Below the pieces are notes generated by a model. The model did no database searches, was not told the DNA's origin, and saw only the letters and a program-made list of their open reading frames with translations. From assembly GCA_023411775.1 (NCBI GenBank), contig JAEYOL010000052.1, positions 1 to 37,895 of the forward strand: a DNA stretch of 37,895 nt, in the 5' to 3' direction. Numbering within the stretch: position 1 is the stretch's first letter; each line of letters starts with the position of its first letter. Source of the stretch: Bacteroidota bacterium (GTDB lineage Bacteria > Bacteroidota > Bacteroidia > Chitinophagales > Chitinophagaceae). The position numbers and the translations under genes were made by a program. Positions 16,267-24,398 of this stretch are shown piece by piece.

Positions 16267-16274
16267 TACTTTTG
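16267..16274 (+). promoter_or_regulatory. Candidate -7 box of waaA
   Basis: TACTTTTG, a perfect TAnnTTTG match, about 33 bases before the TTG start of waaA. It is back to back with the minus-strand box at 16239-16246. Confidence 0.4.
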
Positions 16275-16306
16275 CTACCCGGCAAATCACGGTTAAAATC
16301 AATACT

Positions 16307-17587
16307 TTGGGATTATTTTTTTACAATATATTCCTCCTCCTGTTCCGGGCCGGTATTTCCATAGCAGCGCTTTTCAATAGCAAAGCCCGTAAATGGACAA
16401 AGGGCCGGGAAGGGATCTGGGAGAAGCTGGAAGCTGATTTTAAGGAAACGGAGGGAAAAAATCCAGGAACTATTTGGGTCCACTGTGCCTCCCTTGGGGA
16501 ATTTGAACAGGGCAGGCCCGTGCTGGAAAAGTTGAAAACCAGCTACCCCGGGCATAAGATCCTGCTCACATTTTTTTCACCCTCTGGTTACGAGATCCGC
16601 AAGGACTACAAAGGCGCCAACTGGGTGCATTACCTGCCGCTTGACAGTGCAGGCAACGCACGGCGATTCCTGCAGATTGTAAAACCGTCACTCGTCATAT
16701 TTGTCAAATATGAATTTTGGTATCATTACCTCAGCCAGGTCAGGCAAAACAGGATCCCTTTACTTCTTATTTCCGCCATCTTCCGTAAAGAATCCATTTT
16801 CTTCAAATGGCATGGTGGTTTGCAAAGGAAGATGCTAAGCTTTTTTGACCAGCTTTTTGTGCAGGACGAGGTTTCAAAAACTTTGTTGGCTGGCATTAAC
16901 ATCCATCATGTCTGCGTTGCGGGTGATACCCGGTTTGACCGGGTGGTTGAAATTGCTGAGCAAGCGGCCGCCATTCCGCAAATGGAAACATTCACGCGTA
17001 ATAAAAACGTGATCGTGGCAGGCAGTAGCTGGCCTCCCGACGAGGAAATATTAAAGCAAACAGTTTCTGAAGCCGGTGATGATCTGAAGCTCATCATTGC
17101 GCCACATGAGACCAATAGTGAACATATCACTTTACTTGAAAAACTTTTCCCTGGTTCAATTAAATGGACCGAGATGCAAACTCTCGAAGGTGAAAACCTG
17201 GCTTCGATCTTACAAAACAGCCGGGTCATGATCATTGACACTATTGGCCTTTTGTCAAGATTGTACAGGTATGCAACGATCTCCTATATCGGCGGTGGTT
17301 TTGGAAAAGGAATACACAATACCCTGGAGGCGGCGGTTTATGGCAAACCCGTCATTTTTGGACCAACTCATCAAAAATTCAGGGAAGCAATTGAACTCGC
17401 GCAAAGAGGGGGCGCTATACCAATAACAAATGCAGATGACTTCAGGAAAGCTGTAAAAAGATTCCTGGAAGATCAACAAACTTATCAACAAGCCTGTGAA
17501 AGCGCCAGGAAATATGTGTGGGAGAATCGTGGTGCTACCGGGAGAATCCTGGAATATATTCAGGAAAAACGTCTTTTAACCAGTTGA
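16307..17587 (+). CDS. waaA: Kdo transferase (lipid A 3-deoxy-D-manno-octulosonate transferase)
   Basis: Inner-membrane glycosyltransferase that adds Kdo from CMP-Kdo to the lipid A precursor. The 426 residues fit the family. A hydrophobic N-terminal anchor (about 4-22) precedes C-A-S-L-G-E-F-E-Q-G-R with the catalytic Glu65. The C-terminal GT-B half has V-A-G-S-S-W-P-P-D-E-E, A-P-H-E-T and Y-I-G-G-G-F-G-K-G-I-H-N-T-L-E-A. No ATG precedes the conserved N terminus, and the best start is TTG at 16307, about 33 bases after a TACTTTTG box. The last 28 bases overlap the 3' end of the convergent gene at 17560-18237. Confidence 0.93.
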   Translation: MGLFFYNIFLLLFRAGISIAALFNSKARKWTKGREGIWEKLEADFKETEGKNPGTIWVHCASLGEFEQGRPVLEKLKTSYPGHKILLTFFSPSGYEIRKDYKGANWVHYLPLDSAGNARRFLQIVKPSLVIFVKYEFWYHYLSQVRQNRIPLLLISAIFRKESIFFKWHGGLQRKMLSFFDQLFVQDEVSKTLLAGINIHHVCVAGDTRFDRVVEIAEQAAAIPQMETFTRNKNVIVAGSSWPPDEEILKQTVSEAGDDLKLIIAPHETNSEHITLLEKLFPGSIKWTEMQTLEGENLASILQNSRVMIIDTIGLLSRLYRYATISYIGGGFGKGIHNTLEAAVYGKPVIFGPTHQKFREAIELAQRGGAIPITNADDFRKAVKRFLEDQQTYQQACESARKYVWENRGATGRILEYIQEKRLLTS

Positions 17588-18237
17588 TCGAACTGCGCCA
17601 CCACCGGCAGCTCGGTATCCCATCCCAGTTTTATCTTTAGTTCCCTGCTGATCCAGTACTCCGCCTCGGGGTAAATATTAAAACTATTGATGGTTTTTAT
17701 ACTTCTTTCATACATGGCTTCGTCGCCACGAAACAGGTCATTGATAAAAAGGAAGCGATCGTTGATGCCAATGGCTTTGCGGAGGTCTTTTATCGGCGTT
17801 TCCTTTAATACTTCCACCAGTTCGGCCTTACCACCCTGTTTGAGCCGGTCATTGAGTGATTCGGGTTCCCCGTTTTTATTTTTTACCTGGTGCGAAAGTG
17901 TCGGGATTTCAACCAGGGGATCGAAAACCATATCCAGCTGACCATTTTGCTGAACGATCGAAACCGATTCTTCTTCTACCAGCACTTTTTCCTTTGTTTC
18001 CCGTGTAGTTGGCGTCTCAACCGGTTTGGGTGCATACTTTTCGTATTGATCCGGACTTACATTCATCCTGGCGGGCATCATCACGGAGACTTTGGAAGTG
18101 CCCAGGGTTTTATTTTCCTGGAGTTTGGACGTTAATTCTGTTTGTAAAAGCTGTAGGGTGATCAGCATCTGCCCGGCCGAAGCCTTTTGATTAAACTGTT
18201 CGGTTAATTTGGATATCAAGATTTCTATTCGCTCCAT
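17560..18237 (-). CDS. Conserved Bacteroidetes protein of unknown function
   Basis: 225 residues without signal peptide or membrane segment. The N terminus (about 1-40) is a Gln/Leu-rich helix that may form a coiled coil (E-R-I-E-I-L-I-S-K-L and L-Q-L-L-Q-T-E-L). A low-complexity Pro/Thr/Glu-rich linker (about 58-95) follows. The C-terminal domain (about 125-225) contains S-L-N-D-R-L-K, D-L-R-K-A-I-G-I-N-D-R-F-L-F-I-N-D-L-F-R-G and a W-x(5)-L motif. The arrangement suggests a scaffold or adaptor, but I recognise no function. It is transcribed away from tdk, and its 3' end overlaps waaA by 28 bases. Confidence 0.8.
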   Translation of the reverse strand: MERIEILISKLTEQFNQKASAGQMLITLQLLQTELTSKLQENKTLGTSKVSVMMPARMNVSPDQYEKYAPKPVETPTTRETKEKVLVEEESVSIVQQNGQLDMVFDPLVEIPTLSHQVKNKNGEPESLNDRLKQGGKAELVEVLKETPIKDLRKAIGINDRFLFINDLFRGDEAMYERSIKTINSFNIYPEAEYWISRELKIKLGWDTELPVVAQFDQLVKRRFS

Positions 18238-18414
18238 TTTGCTATTTTTGGCAGGACTGATTTAAGATTAAAAGATTTCGCTGACAGCATTGTTTGCTCA
18301 AATCCCCTGAAACGATCCGTGAATCTGTTCAAATCCACAAAATCAGCGTTTTAAAATTACAAACTGTTTGCCAAAAAATTCGTTTTTTCAAATCGGGAAA
18401 TTTAAATCTTAACA

Positions 18415-18984
18415 ATGTTTATTGAACCCAATATTCGAGGTGAGCGCCGTGGGTGGATAGAAGTGATATGTGGCTCCATGTTTAGTGGCAAAACAGAAGA
18501 ATTGATCAGAAGACTGAAAAGGGTGAGGATTGCGAACCTAAAAGCCGAGATCTTTAAACCCGCTATTGATACACGTTACGATGAAATAAAAATCATTTCA
18601 CACGATACCAACGCGGTACAGTCCACGCCAATCGATAATTCGCAAAAGATACTATTGATGGCGCAGGACGTTGATGTAATTGGGATCGACGAAGCCCAGT
18701 TCTTTGATAATGAGTTGCCTAATGTGTGCGACCAACTGGCTTATAATGGTGTGCGGGTGATCGTTGCCGGGCTCGATATGGACTTTACCGGGAAACCTTT
18801 TGGGCAGATGCCATACCTATTGGCAAAGGCTGACTATGTCACCAAGCTCCATGCTATTTGCGTAAAATGCGGACATATCGCGAATTATTCGTACCGTAAA
18901 ATTCCCAACGAAGACCAGGTAATGCTGGGAGCTACTGATGCGTATGAACCAAGATGCAGGATTTGTTATTATGAGAAACTCTAA
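18415..18984 (+). CDS. tdk: Thymidine kinase, type II
   Basis: Phosphorylates thymidine with ATP in pyrimidine salvage. The 189 residues fit the small tetrameric type II enzyme. The P-loop G-S-M-F-S-G-K-T is at 20-27, and the D-E-A-Q-F-F motif is at about 93-98. Two Cys pairs (C-V-K-C and C-R-I-C) build the structural zinc site of the lasso domain. The gene is divergent from the unknown gene at 17560. The ccmB reading frame follows only 12 bases after the stop, in the same frame. Confidence 0.97.
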   Translation: MFIEPNIRGERRGWIEVICGSMFSGKTEELIRRLKRVRIANLKAEIFKPAIDTRYDEIKIISHDTNAVQSTPIDNSQKILLMAQDVDVIGIDEAQFFDNELPNVCDQLAYNGVRVIVAGLDMDFTGKPFGQMPYLLAKADYVTKLHAICVKCGHIANYSYRKIPNEDQVMLGATDAYEPRCRICYYEKL

Positions 18985-18996
18985 TCAGTTGCCAGG

Positions 18997-19734
18997 TTGA
19001 GCACAAGCGTTGTGCGCGAGCATCATCTGTTAAACTTCTCGTTTCTTAAATCAGTATTTTCGCCCAAAATAAAAGCTATCGCTTCTCCCCGTCATATTTA
19101 TACTCTATTTAAAAAGGATTTACTGCTGGAGATCCGCCAGCAATACAGCTTTTATGGTATCCTGCTGTATATCGGTGCAACCACTTTTGTCTTATTCATG
19201 GCTATTGATGCCCCGGAAAGCAGGGTGTGGAATGGATTGTTTTGGGTGATCCAGTTATTTATTTGTATTAATGCAGTGGCTAAAAGTTTTCTGCAGGAAA
19301 GTAGAGGCAGGATGCTTTATTTCTATTCGATAGCCTCTCCGGCGGATTTTGTCATGGCTAAACTGCTCTTCAACTCGCTGCTCATGCTTTTGATGAGTCT
19401 GCTTAGCCTGGTACTCTTCACGCTTTTCCTCGGTAACCCAATCGAAAAGGCTGGCTCTTTTATCGGGCTCGTGCTTTTGGGCGGATGGAGCCTCAGCCTG
19501 GTTTTTACTTTCCTGGCTGCGATTGCCGCACGTGCGCAACAAAACGCAGCTATCATGGCTGTGCTGGGTTTTCCTATAATATTACCTCAACTCATTTTGC
19601 TGATGCAGTTGTCAAATGCGGCATTCAACCCGGTTTTAACCATAAAAGCCAGCACTATCCTCTTATTAATAGCGCTCGACCTGATGGTGATCCTGCTGGC
19701 GGTGATCCTTTTTCCATTTTTATGGAAAGATTGA
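18997..19734 (+). CDS. ccmB: Heme exporter membrane protein CcmB
   Basis: Six-helix membrane subunit of the CcmAB ABC transporter used in cytochrome c maturation (System I). F-K-K-D-L-L-L-E-I-R-Q-Q-Y near residues 38-50 and six hydrophobic segments after it are typical. The start is uncertain. The only standard start upstream of the conserved part is TTG at 18997, which adds an unusual 35-residue N terminus. A rare codon (ATA, ATT) nearer F-K-K-D-L could be the true start. The gap to tdk is 12 bases, so co-transcription is possible. The ATPase subunit gene ccmA is not in this window. Confidence 0.88.
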   Translation: MSTSVVREHHLLNFSFLKSVFSPKIKAIASPRHIYTLFKKDLLLEIRQQYSFYGILLYIGATTFVLFMAIDAPESRVWNGLFWVIQLFICINAVAKSFLQESRGRMLYFYSIASPADFVMAKLLFNSLLMLLMSLLSLVLFTLFLGNPIEKAGSFIGLVLLGGWSLSLVFTFLAAIAARAQQNAAIMAVLGFPIILPQLILLMQLSNAAFNPVLTIKASTILLLIALDLMVILLAVILFPFLWKD

Positions 19735-19911
19735 ACCTTGCAGCTAATAAACTGTTTTAGGGGTTTTATTGAAAATAATTTACAGCTGACTTCGTTTTCA
19801 TCTAAAATTTCAAAGCCCGGCGGGTTTATTTATACTTTGCGAAAAATTAGGCAGTATTAAACATGCCGCCTTAATTTTGCTCCACTTTAACGAACAATAA
19901 TTGCCGGTACG

Positions 19912-20628
19912 ATGGCCAATGAAAAAAACTATATGTATAAGTCCTGGTGGAAAATACTGGCTGTTCTCTTACTGGTCTATACGTTTGTAGCCGGACTGCT
20001 GTTAAAAGTGCCGCAACTACCCGTGTTGCAGGAAACCATCCGCAATCTTTATTTCCACGTCTGTATGTGGTTTGCCATGATGATCTTGTTTACCGTTTCC
20101 GTGGTAAACGCGATCCGATATCTCAGAACCCTTGACCTGAAGTACGATATTTACACGCGCCAGTTTGCTGTTGTAGCTATCGTGTTTGGCATCCTGGGAT
20201 ATGCCACTGGCGCCATCTGGGCCTCTTATACCTGGGCCGATCCCAATACATCGGTATACAATTCTTTTAGTACAATTGCCCGTGATCCCAAATTGATCGG
20301 CGCGGCGATCGCGCTGTTGGTATATTTTGCCTACCTCATACTTCGCGACTCTATTACGGATATTGATAAAAAAGCACGGATCAGTGCGGTTTACAACATA
20401 TTCGCTTATGCCCTGTTGTTTCCCTGCATTTGGATATTGCCAAGGCTGATGCCCAGCCTGCACCCGGGAAATGAAGGAAACCCGGCACTGGATGTGAAAA
20501 ATGATATCAGCGGTTCGATGAGGATCGTATTTTATCCCGCGATCATCGGCTGGACACTGCTGGGGTTATGGATCGCCACCCTGAAGATCAGGCTAAGCCT
20601 GGTCAAAGAAAAAATGATGTCAAATTAA
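19912..20628 (+). CDS. ccmC: Cytochrome c maturation protein CcmC
   Basis: Heme-handling membrane protein of the HHWWDW superfamily that hands heme to CcmE. 238 residues with six hydrophobic segments. The two expected axial histidines are in N-L-Y-F-H-V-C-M-W and P-S-L-H-P-G. The tryptophan-rich heme-binding loop, usually W-G-x-x-W-x-W-D, is here W-A-S-Y-T-W-A-D-P-N followed by a segment poor in Trp and then A-R-D-P-K-L, so the motif is degenerate. A 177-base gap separates it from ccmB, and the CcmD-like gene follows 9 bases after the stop. Confidence 0.92.
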   Translation: MANEKNYMYKSWWKILAVLLLVYTFVAGLLLKVPQLPVLQETIRNLYFHVCMWFAMMILFTVSVVNAIRYLRTLDLKYDIYTRQFAVVAIVFGILGYATGAIWASYTWADPNTSVYNSFSTIARDPKLIGAAIALLVYFAYLILRDSITDIDKKARISAVYNIFAYALLFPCIWILPRLMPSLHPGNEGNPALDVKNDISGSMRIVFYPAIIGWTLLGLWIATLKIRLSLVKEKMMSN

Positions 20629-20637
20629 TTAGAGTAT

Positions 20638-20889
20638 ATGCTACCATCCAATCGACCAAAGATGCAAAAGTTACGTTACCTGGCTTCGGTGTTACTATTA
20701 ATGCTTCTGACCATTTTCGTGCAGGCACAAGAGCCCGTTAGTAAATCGGGTTTTGGTGAAACCATGCGCAGCAGTGGTCGTATTTATGTAGTGATCGCAG
20801 TTATGCTGACCATACTAGCAGGTTTGGTACTTTATCTTGTCAGGCTCGACAGGAAGATCTCAAAAATTGAAAAAGGAAATTTAAATTAA
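20638..20889 (+). CDS. ccmD: Small CcmD-like membrane protein
   Basis: 83 residues: an N-terminal hydrophobic segment that looks like a signal peptide (about 14-30, ending V-Q-A-Q), a short polar part, one C-terminal transmembrane helix (about 48-68), and a basic tail R-L-D-R-K-I-S-K-I-E-K. Family and position (directly after ccmC) suggest CcmD, which helps release heme-loaded CcmE. E. coli-type CcmD lacks the cleavable N-terminal part. Met9 (M-Q-K-L-R-Y-L) is a reasonable alternative start. The assignment rests mainly on context. Confidence 0.7.
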   Translation: MLPSNRPKMQKLRYLASVLLLMLLTIFVQAQEPVSKSGFGETMRSSGRIYVVIAVMLTILAGLVLYLVRLDRKISKIEKGNLN

Positions 20890-20991
20890 TAGCCCGGAAG
20901 GAGCAGGAAGCGAGTCGCGTACGCGTTTGCATTACGCAACTTACCATAAACCAACGATAACGCTTGCATTTGAAAAATTAAATTAGAATTC

Positions 20992-22407
20992 ATGTCAGAC
21001 AATTACAGTTTTTTTGCCGCTGTTGAAAAAAGCTTCGATAAAGCAGCAAAGTTTACTAAATGGACTCCCGGTATCCTTGAACAGATCAAAGCTTGTAACG
21101 CGGTATACCGGATGAGATTTCCCATCAAAAGAGATGACGGAAGCATTGAAGTGATGGAAGCTTACCGTGTTCAGCACTCCCAGCACAAAACACCCTGCAA
21201 GGGCGGTATTCGCTTCGCAGCAGAGGTAAACCAGGATGAAGTCATGGCGCTTGCAGCCCTGATGACATATAAATGCGCCATCGTGAACGTTCCTTTTGGT
21301 GGTGGTAAAGGTGGTATCAAGATCAACCCGAGAAACTATTCCGCATATGAACTGGAAAAGATCACACGCCGCTACACCGCGGAATTGATGAAGAAGAATT
21401 TTATCGGCCCGGGCACTGATGTTCCGGCACCTGACTACGGTACCGGTGAACGTGAAATGGCATGGATACTCGATACTTACACCGCTATGCACCCGGGAGA
21501 AATAGATGCAGCTGGTTGCGTAACGGGTAAACCCGTTTCCCAGGGTGGTGTTCGCGGTCGTCGCGAGGCAACGGGGCTGGGTGTGTTTTTCGGCCTTCGT
21601 GAGGTTTGCAATATGACCGACGTGATGCAAAAGCAGGGATTGACACCTGGCGTGGAAGGCAAGCGTGTTGTTGTACAGGGTTTAGGTAATGTTGGCTATC
21701 ACTCCGCTAAGTTCTTCCAGGACGCAGGTGCAATGGTTACCGGCCTTGCAGAATTTGAAGGATCCATTTATAATGAGAAAGGTTTGGATATAGAAGCTGT
21801 CTTTGAGCACCGCAAAAAAACCGGTTCGATCCTGAATTTCCCTGGTGCACAAAATTTTGTCAAAAACACGGATGCGCTCGAAATGGAGTGCGATATCCTG
21901 ATCCCTGCTGCGCTTGAAAATGTGATCAACGAAGACAATGCCCCCAGGATTAAAGCAAAGATCATCGGTGAAGCAGCCAATGGTCCGCTCACTCCCGAAG
22001 CAGATGAGATATTGATGAAAAAAGGAGTGCTGGTAGTACCCGATATGTATCTCAATGCCGGTGGGGTAACCGTTTCATATTTTGAATGGCTTAAAAACCT
22101 GAGCCACGTACGTTATGGCCGTATGGAAAAACGCTTCAATGAAAATATGAATGCGCATATCGTAGGCCAGATGGAAGCTCTTTCAGGCAAGAAGATGAAT
22201 GAAAGGGAAAAAGAATACATTGTTCATGGTGCCGATGAAGTAGACCTCGTGTACAGTGGTCTTGAAGAAACCATGATCACTGCTACTCACGAAATCATGA
22301 ATGAATGGAAGAACAACCCGGAAATTCCTGATATGCGTACTGCAGCGTATGTTGTTGCCATTAATAAGGTAGCGACCAGCTACGCTGAACTGGGTATTTT
22401 CCCATAA
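20992..22407 (+). CDS. gdhA: Glutamate dehydrogenase (Glu/Leu/Phe/Val dehydrogenase family)
   Basis: Interconverts glutamate with 2-oxoglutarate and ammonia using NAD(P). 471 residues. The substrate-binding Lys70 is in C-K-G-G-I-R-F and the catalytic-region Lys106 is in G-G-G-K-G-G-I. F-I-G-P-G-T-D-V-P-A-P-D and the Rossmann motif G-L-G-N-V-G in the C-terminal half follow. The sequence around K-I-N-P-R-N-Y-S-A-Y-E-L-E-K-I-T-R-R resembles the NAD-linked, animal-mitochondrial type more than E. coli GdhA, but coenzyme use cannot be fixed by eye. It stands alone, with a strong terminator after it. Confidence 0.93.
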   Translation: MSDNYSFFAAVEKSFDKAAKFTKWTPGILEQIKACNAVYRMRFPIKRDDGSIEVMEAYRVQHSQHKTPCKGGIRFAAEVNQDEVMALAALMTYKCAIVNVPFGGGKGGIKINPRNYSAYELEKITRRYTAELMKKNFIGPGTDVPAPDYGTGEREMAWILDTYTAMHPGEIDAAGCVTGKPVSQGGVRGRREATGLGVFFGLREVCNMTDVMQKQGLTPGVEGKRVVVQGLGNVGYHSAKFFQDAGAMVTGLAEFEGSIYNEKGLDIEAVFEHRKKTGSILNFPGAQNFVKNTDALEMECDILIPAALENVINEDNAPRIKAKIIGEAANGPLTPEADEILMKKGVLVVPDMYLNAGGVTVSYFEWLKNLSHVRYGRMEKRFNENMNAHIVGQMEALSGKKMNEREKEYIVHGADEVDLVYSGLEETMITATHEIMNEWKNNPEIPDMRTAAYVVAINKVATSYAELGIFP

Positions 22408-22436
22408 TAGTATTTAAGAAGACCTTTTTTACAGTT

Positions 22437-22467
22437 AAGCCCTTCGTTTCGAGGGGCTTTTTCTTTT
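22437..22467 (+). terminator. Rho-independent terminator after gdhA
   Basis: AAGCCCTTCG (22437-22446), loop TTT, CGAGGGGCTT (22450-22459) form a 10-bp stem with one G-T pair, followed by TTTCTTTT. It lies 30 bases after the stop. Confidence 0.92.
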
Positions 22468-22501
22468 ATTGACCCACTGGCTCAATTTCTTAAATAAAAA
22501 T

Positions 22502-22531
22502 TTTGCGTAACCAAATGGTTACCTATATTTG
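22502..22531 (+). promoter_or_regulatory. Promoter of the ArsR-type regulator operon
   Basis: TTTG at 22502-22505, an 18-base spacer, then TATATTTG at 22524-22531, both perfect to the Bacteroidetes consensus. The predicted start is about 16 bases before the ATG at 22554. The operators at 22507-22522 and 22531-22546 fill the spacer and the region just after the -7 box. Confidence 0.75.
22507..22522. promoter_or_regulatory. Palindromic operator 1
   Basis: GTAACCAAATGGTTAC: 7-base arms GTAACCA and TGGTTAC around two central A bases. It lies between the -33 and -7 promoter elements, where a bound repressor would block RNA polymerase. Confidence 0.75.
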
Positions 22532-22546
22532 TAACCGAAAAGTTAC
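22531..22546. promoter_or_regulatory. Palindromic operator 2
   Basis: GTAACCGAAAAGTTAC: 5-base arms GTAAC and GTTAC with a six-base centre, 16 bases in total like operator 1 and starting 24 bases after it. It overlaps the last base of the -7 box and the predicted transcription start. Confidence 0.7.
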
Positions 22547-22553
22547 ATAATTT

Positions 22554-22898
22554 ATGAGAAGAGATGTATTCCAGGCGATAGCCGACCCCACACGCCGTGA
22601 AATTATCGACATGATCTCGCGGGAATCACTAAACCTGAATGCCATCGCAGAAAACTTCGAGATCAGCAGGCCAGCGATCTCAAAGCACATTAAGATTCTG
22701 GCGGAATGCGGACTTATCGAGGTCCGCCAAAAGGGTCGCGAACGTTATTGTGAGCCGCAATTGAAGAGATTGAATGAAGTTTCTGACTGGGTAGAACAGT
22801 ATCGTTCGTTTTGGACCAGTAAGCTGGATGCGCTAGAAAATTTTCTCGCAACGGAGAATAAGAAAAATATTAAACCAAATAAAAAAACAAAGAAATGA
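22554..22898 (+). CDS. ArsR-family winged-helix repressor
   Basis: 114-residue DNA-binding regulator. The start M-R-R-D-V-F-Q-A-I-A-D-P-T-R-R-E-I-I-D is the typical ArsR/SmtB opening, and F-E-I-S-R-P-A-I-S-K-H-I-K-I-L is the recognition helix. The metal-binding C-x-C motif of the metal sensors is absent. It therefore belongs to the branch usually paired with SRPBCC/AHSA1 proteins, whose inducer is unknown. The stop overlaps the next start (ATGA), so the two are co-translated. Two palindromes over its own promoter suggest that it represses itself. Confidence 0.93.
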   Translation: MRRDVFQAIADPTRREIIDMISRESLNLNAIAENFEISRPAISKHIKILAECGLIEVRQKGRERYCEPQLKRLNEVSDWVEQYRSFWTSKLDALENFLATENKKNIKPNKKTKK

Positions 22899-23317
22899 GC
22901 ACACAACCTATCGTGATCGAAAGGACATTCAACGTGTCTCCGACCCGCTTGTGGCAGGCCCTAACAGACAGTGAGCAAATGAAACAGTGGTACTTTGACC
23001 TTCCGGGATTTAAGGCCGAACCGGGATATGAGTTCAGTTTTTATGCTGGCCGCGACGAAAAAAAATTCCTGCATCTCTGCAAGGTCATCGAAGTAATTCC
23101 CGAAAAGAAACTTACCCATAGCTGGCGATATGATGGCTACCCCGGCGATTCAATGGTTAGTTTTGAACTTTTCCCCGAAGGTGGTGCTACCCGCCTGAGG
23201 CTTACCCATACCGGTCTTGAAACATTTGGCGACTACCCGGATTTTGCAAAAAGCAATTTTGTCGAAGGATGGACTAGTATTGTTGGCAAGAGGCTACAAA
23301 AATACCTTGAAGCCTGA
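22895..23317 (+). CDS. SRPBCC / AHSA1-domain protein
   Basis: 140-residue protein of the START-like helix-grip fold (AHSA1 / activator of Hsp90 ATPase homologue 1-like). It opens with the usual I-V-I-E-R-T-F-N-V-S-P-T-R-L-W-Q-A-L-T-D and ends in G-W-T-S-I-V-G-K-R-L, both family marks. These domains enclose a hydrophobic cavity for a small ligand. When fused or paired with ArsR regulators, as here (4-base overlap), they are thought to bind or act on the inducer, but the ligand is not known. Its 3' end faces aroQ 22 bases away. Confidence 0.92.
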   Translation: MSTQPIVIERTFNVSPTRLWQALTDSEQMKQWYFDLPGFKAEPGYEFSFYAGRDEKKFLHLCKVIEVIPEKKLTHSWRYDGYPGDSMVSFELFPEGGATRLRLTHTGLETFGDYPDFAKSNFVEGWTSIVGKRLQKYLEA

Positions 23318-23339
23318 GACATTTATTAAGATCGGCCGG

Positions 23340-23771
23340 TCAGGGTTTGGTTTCTGACAGCAGGTATTCAACCGCAAGGGTATACCCTTTGAGTCCCAAA
23401 CCAAAAATACTGCCGGCTGATTTTCCCGATACATGTGATAGCTTTCGAAAGTCTTCCCGAGCGTGTACATTAGAAATATGCACTTCCACGACTGGTGCTT
23501 TTATTGCCGCGACGGCATCGCCGATCGCAACCGATGTATGCGTATAACCCGCGGGATTAAGAATGATCCCGTCATGATCAAAACCCACTCTTTGTAATTC
23601 ATTAATGAGTTCGCCTTCCACGTTGCTTTGATAGTAGCTGAATGTGACCTGGGGATAGGATGCTTTTAGCTCTTCAAAAAACTGGTCGAATGACTGACCG
23701 CCATAGATACCAGGTTCTCTTTTTCCTAGCAGATTTAAATTCGGTCCGTTGATAATTGCGATTTTCATCAA
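23340..23771 (-). CDS. aroQ: 3-Dehydroquinate dehydratase, type II
   Basis: Third step of the shikimate pathway: 3-dehydroquinate to 3-dehydroshikimate. The 143 residues fit the dodecameric type II enzyme. N-G-P-N-L-N-L-L-G-K-R-E-P-G-I-Y-G at the N terminus carries the catalytic Arg and Tyr. N-P-A-G-Y-T-H-T-S-V-A-I and V-E-V-H-I-S-N supply the remaining active-site residues. Two adjacent Met codons are possible starts, and M-K-I-A-I-I-N-G is the more usual one. Confidence 0.97.
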   Translation of the reverse strand: MMKIAIINGPNLNLLGKREPGIYGGQSFDQFFEELKASYPQVTFSYYQSNVEGELINELQRVGFDHDGIILNPAGYTHTSVAIGDAVAAIKAPVVEVHISNVHAREDFRKLSHVSGKSAGSIFGLGLKGYTLAVEYLLSETKP

Positions 23772-23815
23772 ATGTGTGGGTTAATAATTCACTAATTTAA
23801 AGTAAATCATCAACT

Positions 23816-24349
23816 TTATTGTTTGTCGGTAGATAGCAGGCTATACATCAGCAAACTGATATGATTTCCATTCTTAACTTCCGACTCTCTTAACCTGCCC
23901 TCATAACTAAACCCAAGTTTTTCTGCCAGGCGCCAACTTGTCTCATTCCCATCTTCTATCACAGCTTCCAGGCGGTGCAGTTTCCAGTGAGAAAAGAGAT
24001 AACGGATCATTACCGGGACAACTTCGGGCATGATACCCTTTTTCCAAAATTTTGGGAGAAGCCAGTAACCGATCTCAGCTTTCTGGTGTGCAGCGGTATA
24101 ATTGTTCATGCCACAAGCTCCCACCGGCGAGCCTGTATCACGATCGATGATCTTCCACCATATGCCGGTCTTCTCACGCCAGATCCGGTCATAAAAATCC
24201 ATTTGAGATTTAGTGTCCTCCAGTGTTTTGTAGGAGACCCCATAAAAAGGAATTACATCCGGATCGCTGAGACCGTCGAAAATAAAAGCCTGGTCATCGG
24301 CAACGATCTGCCGGAGGACAAAACGTTCGGTATGTAATTCAGGGAACAT
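23816..24349 (-). CDS. GNAT-family N-acetyltransferase (RimJ/RimL-like)
   Basis: 177 residues of the GNAT fold. L-H-T-E-R-F-V-L-R-Q at the start, the A-E-I-G-Y-W-L-L-P-K-F-W-K-K-G-I motif-A region, and H-R-L-E-A-V-I-E-D-G-N-E-T-S-W-R-L-A-E-K-L-G-F near the end are typical of the RimJ/RimL branch, which acetylates protein N-terminal amines or small molecules using acetyl-CoA. The acceptor is unknown. It lies between aroQ and carA on the same strand, with gaps of 44 and 49 bases. Confidence 0.92.
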   Translation of the reverse strand: MFPELHTERFVLRQIVADDQAFIFDGLSDPDVIPFYGVSYKTLEDTKSQMDFYDRIWREKTGIWWKIIDRDTGSPVGACGMNNYTAAHQKAEIGYWLLPKFWKKGIMPEVVPVMIRYLFSHWKLHRLEAVIEDGNETSWRLAEKLGFSYEGRLRESEVKNGNHISLLMYSLLSTDKQ

Positions 24350-24398
24350 AATACCCGGTCACCGGCAAAAATTTATCCAATTAAATATGTAAACGATT

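Noticed and set aside
20916..20925. CGCGTACGCG palindrome before gdhA as an operator
   Set aside because: It is a lone 10-base palindrome, not positioned relative to a recognisable promoter, and no second copy was found.
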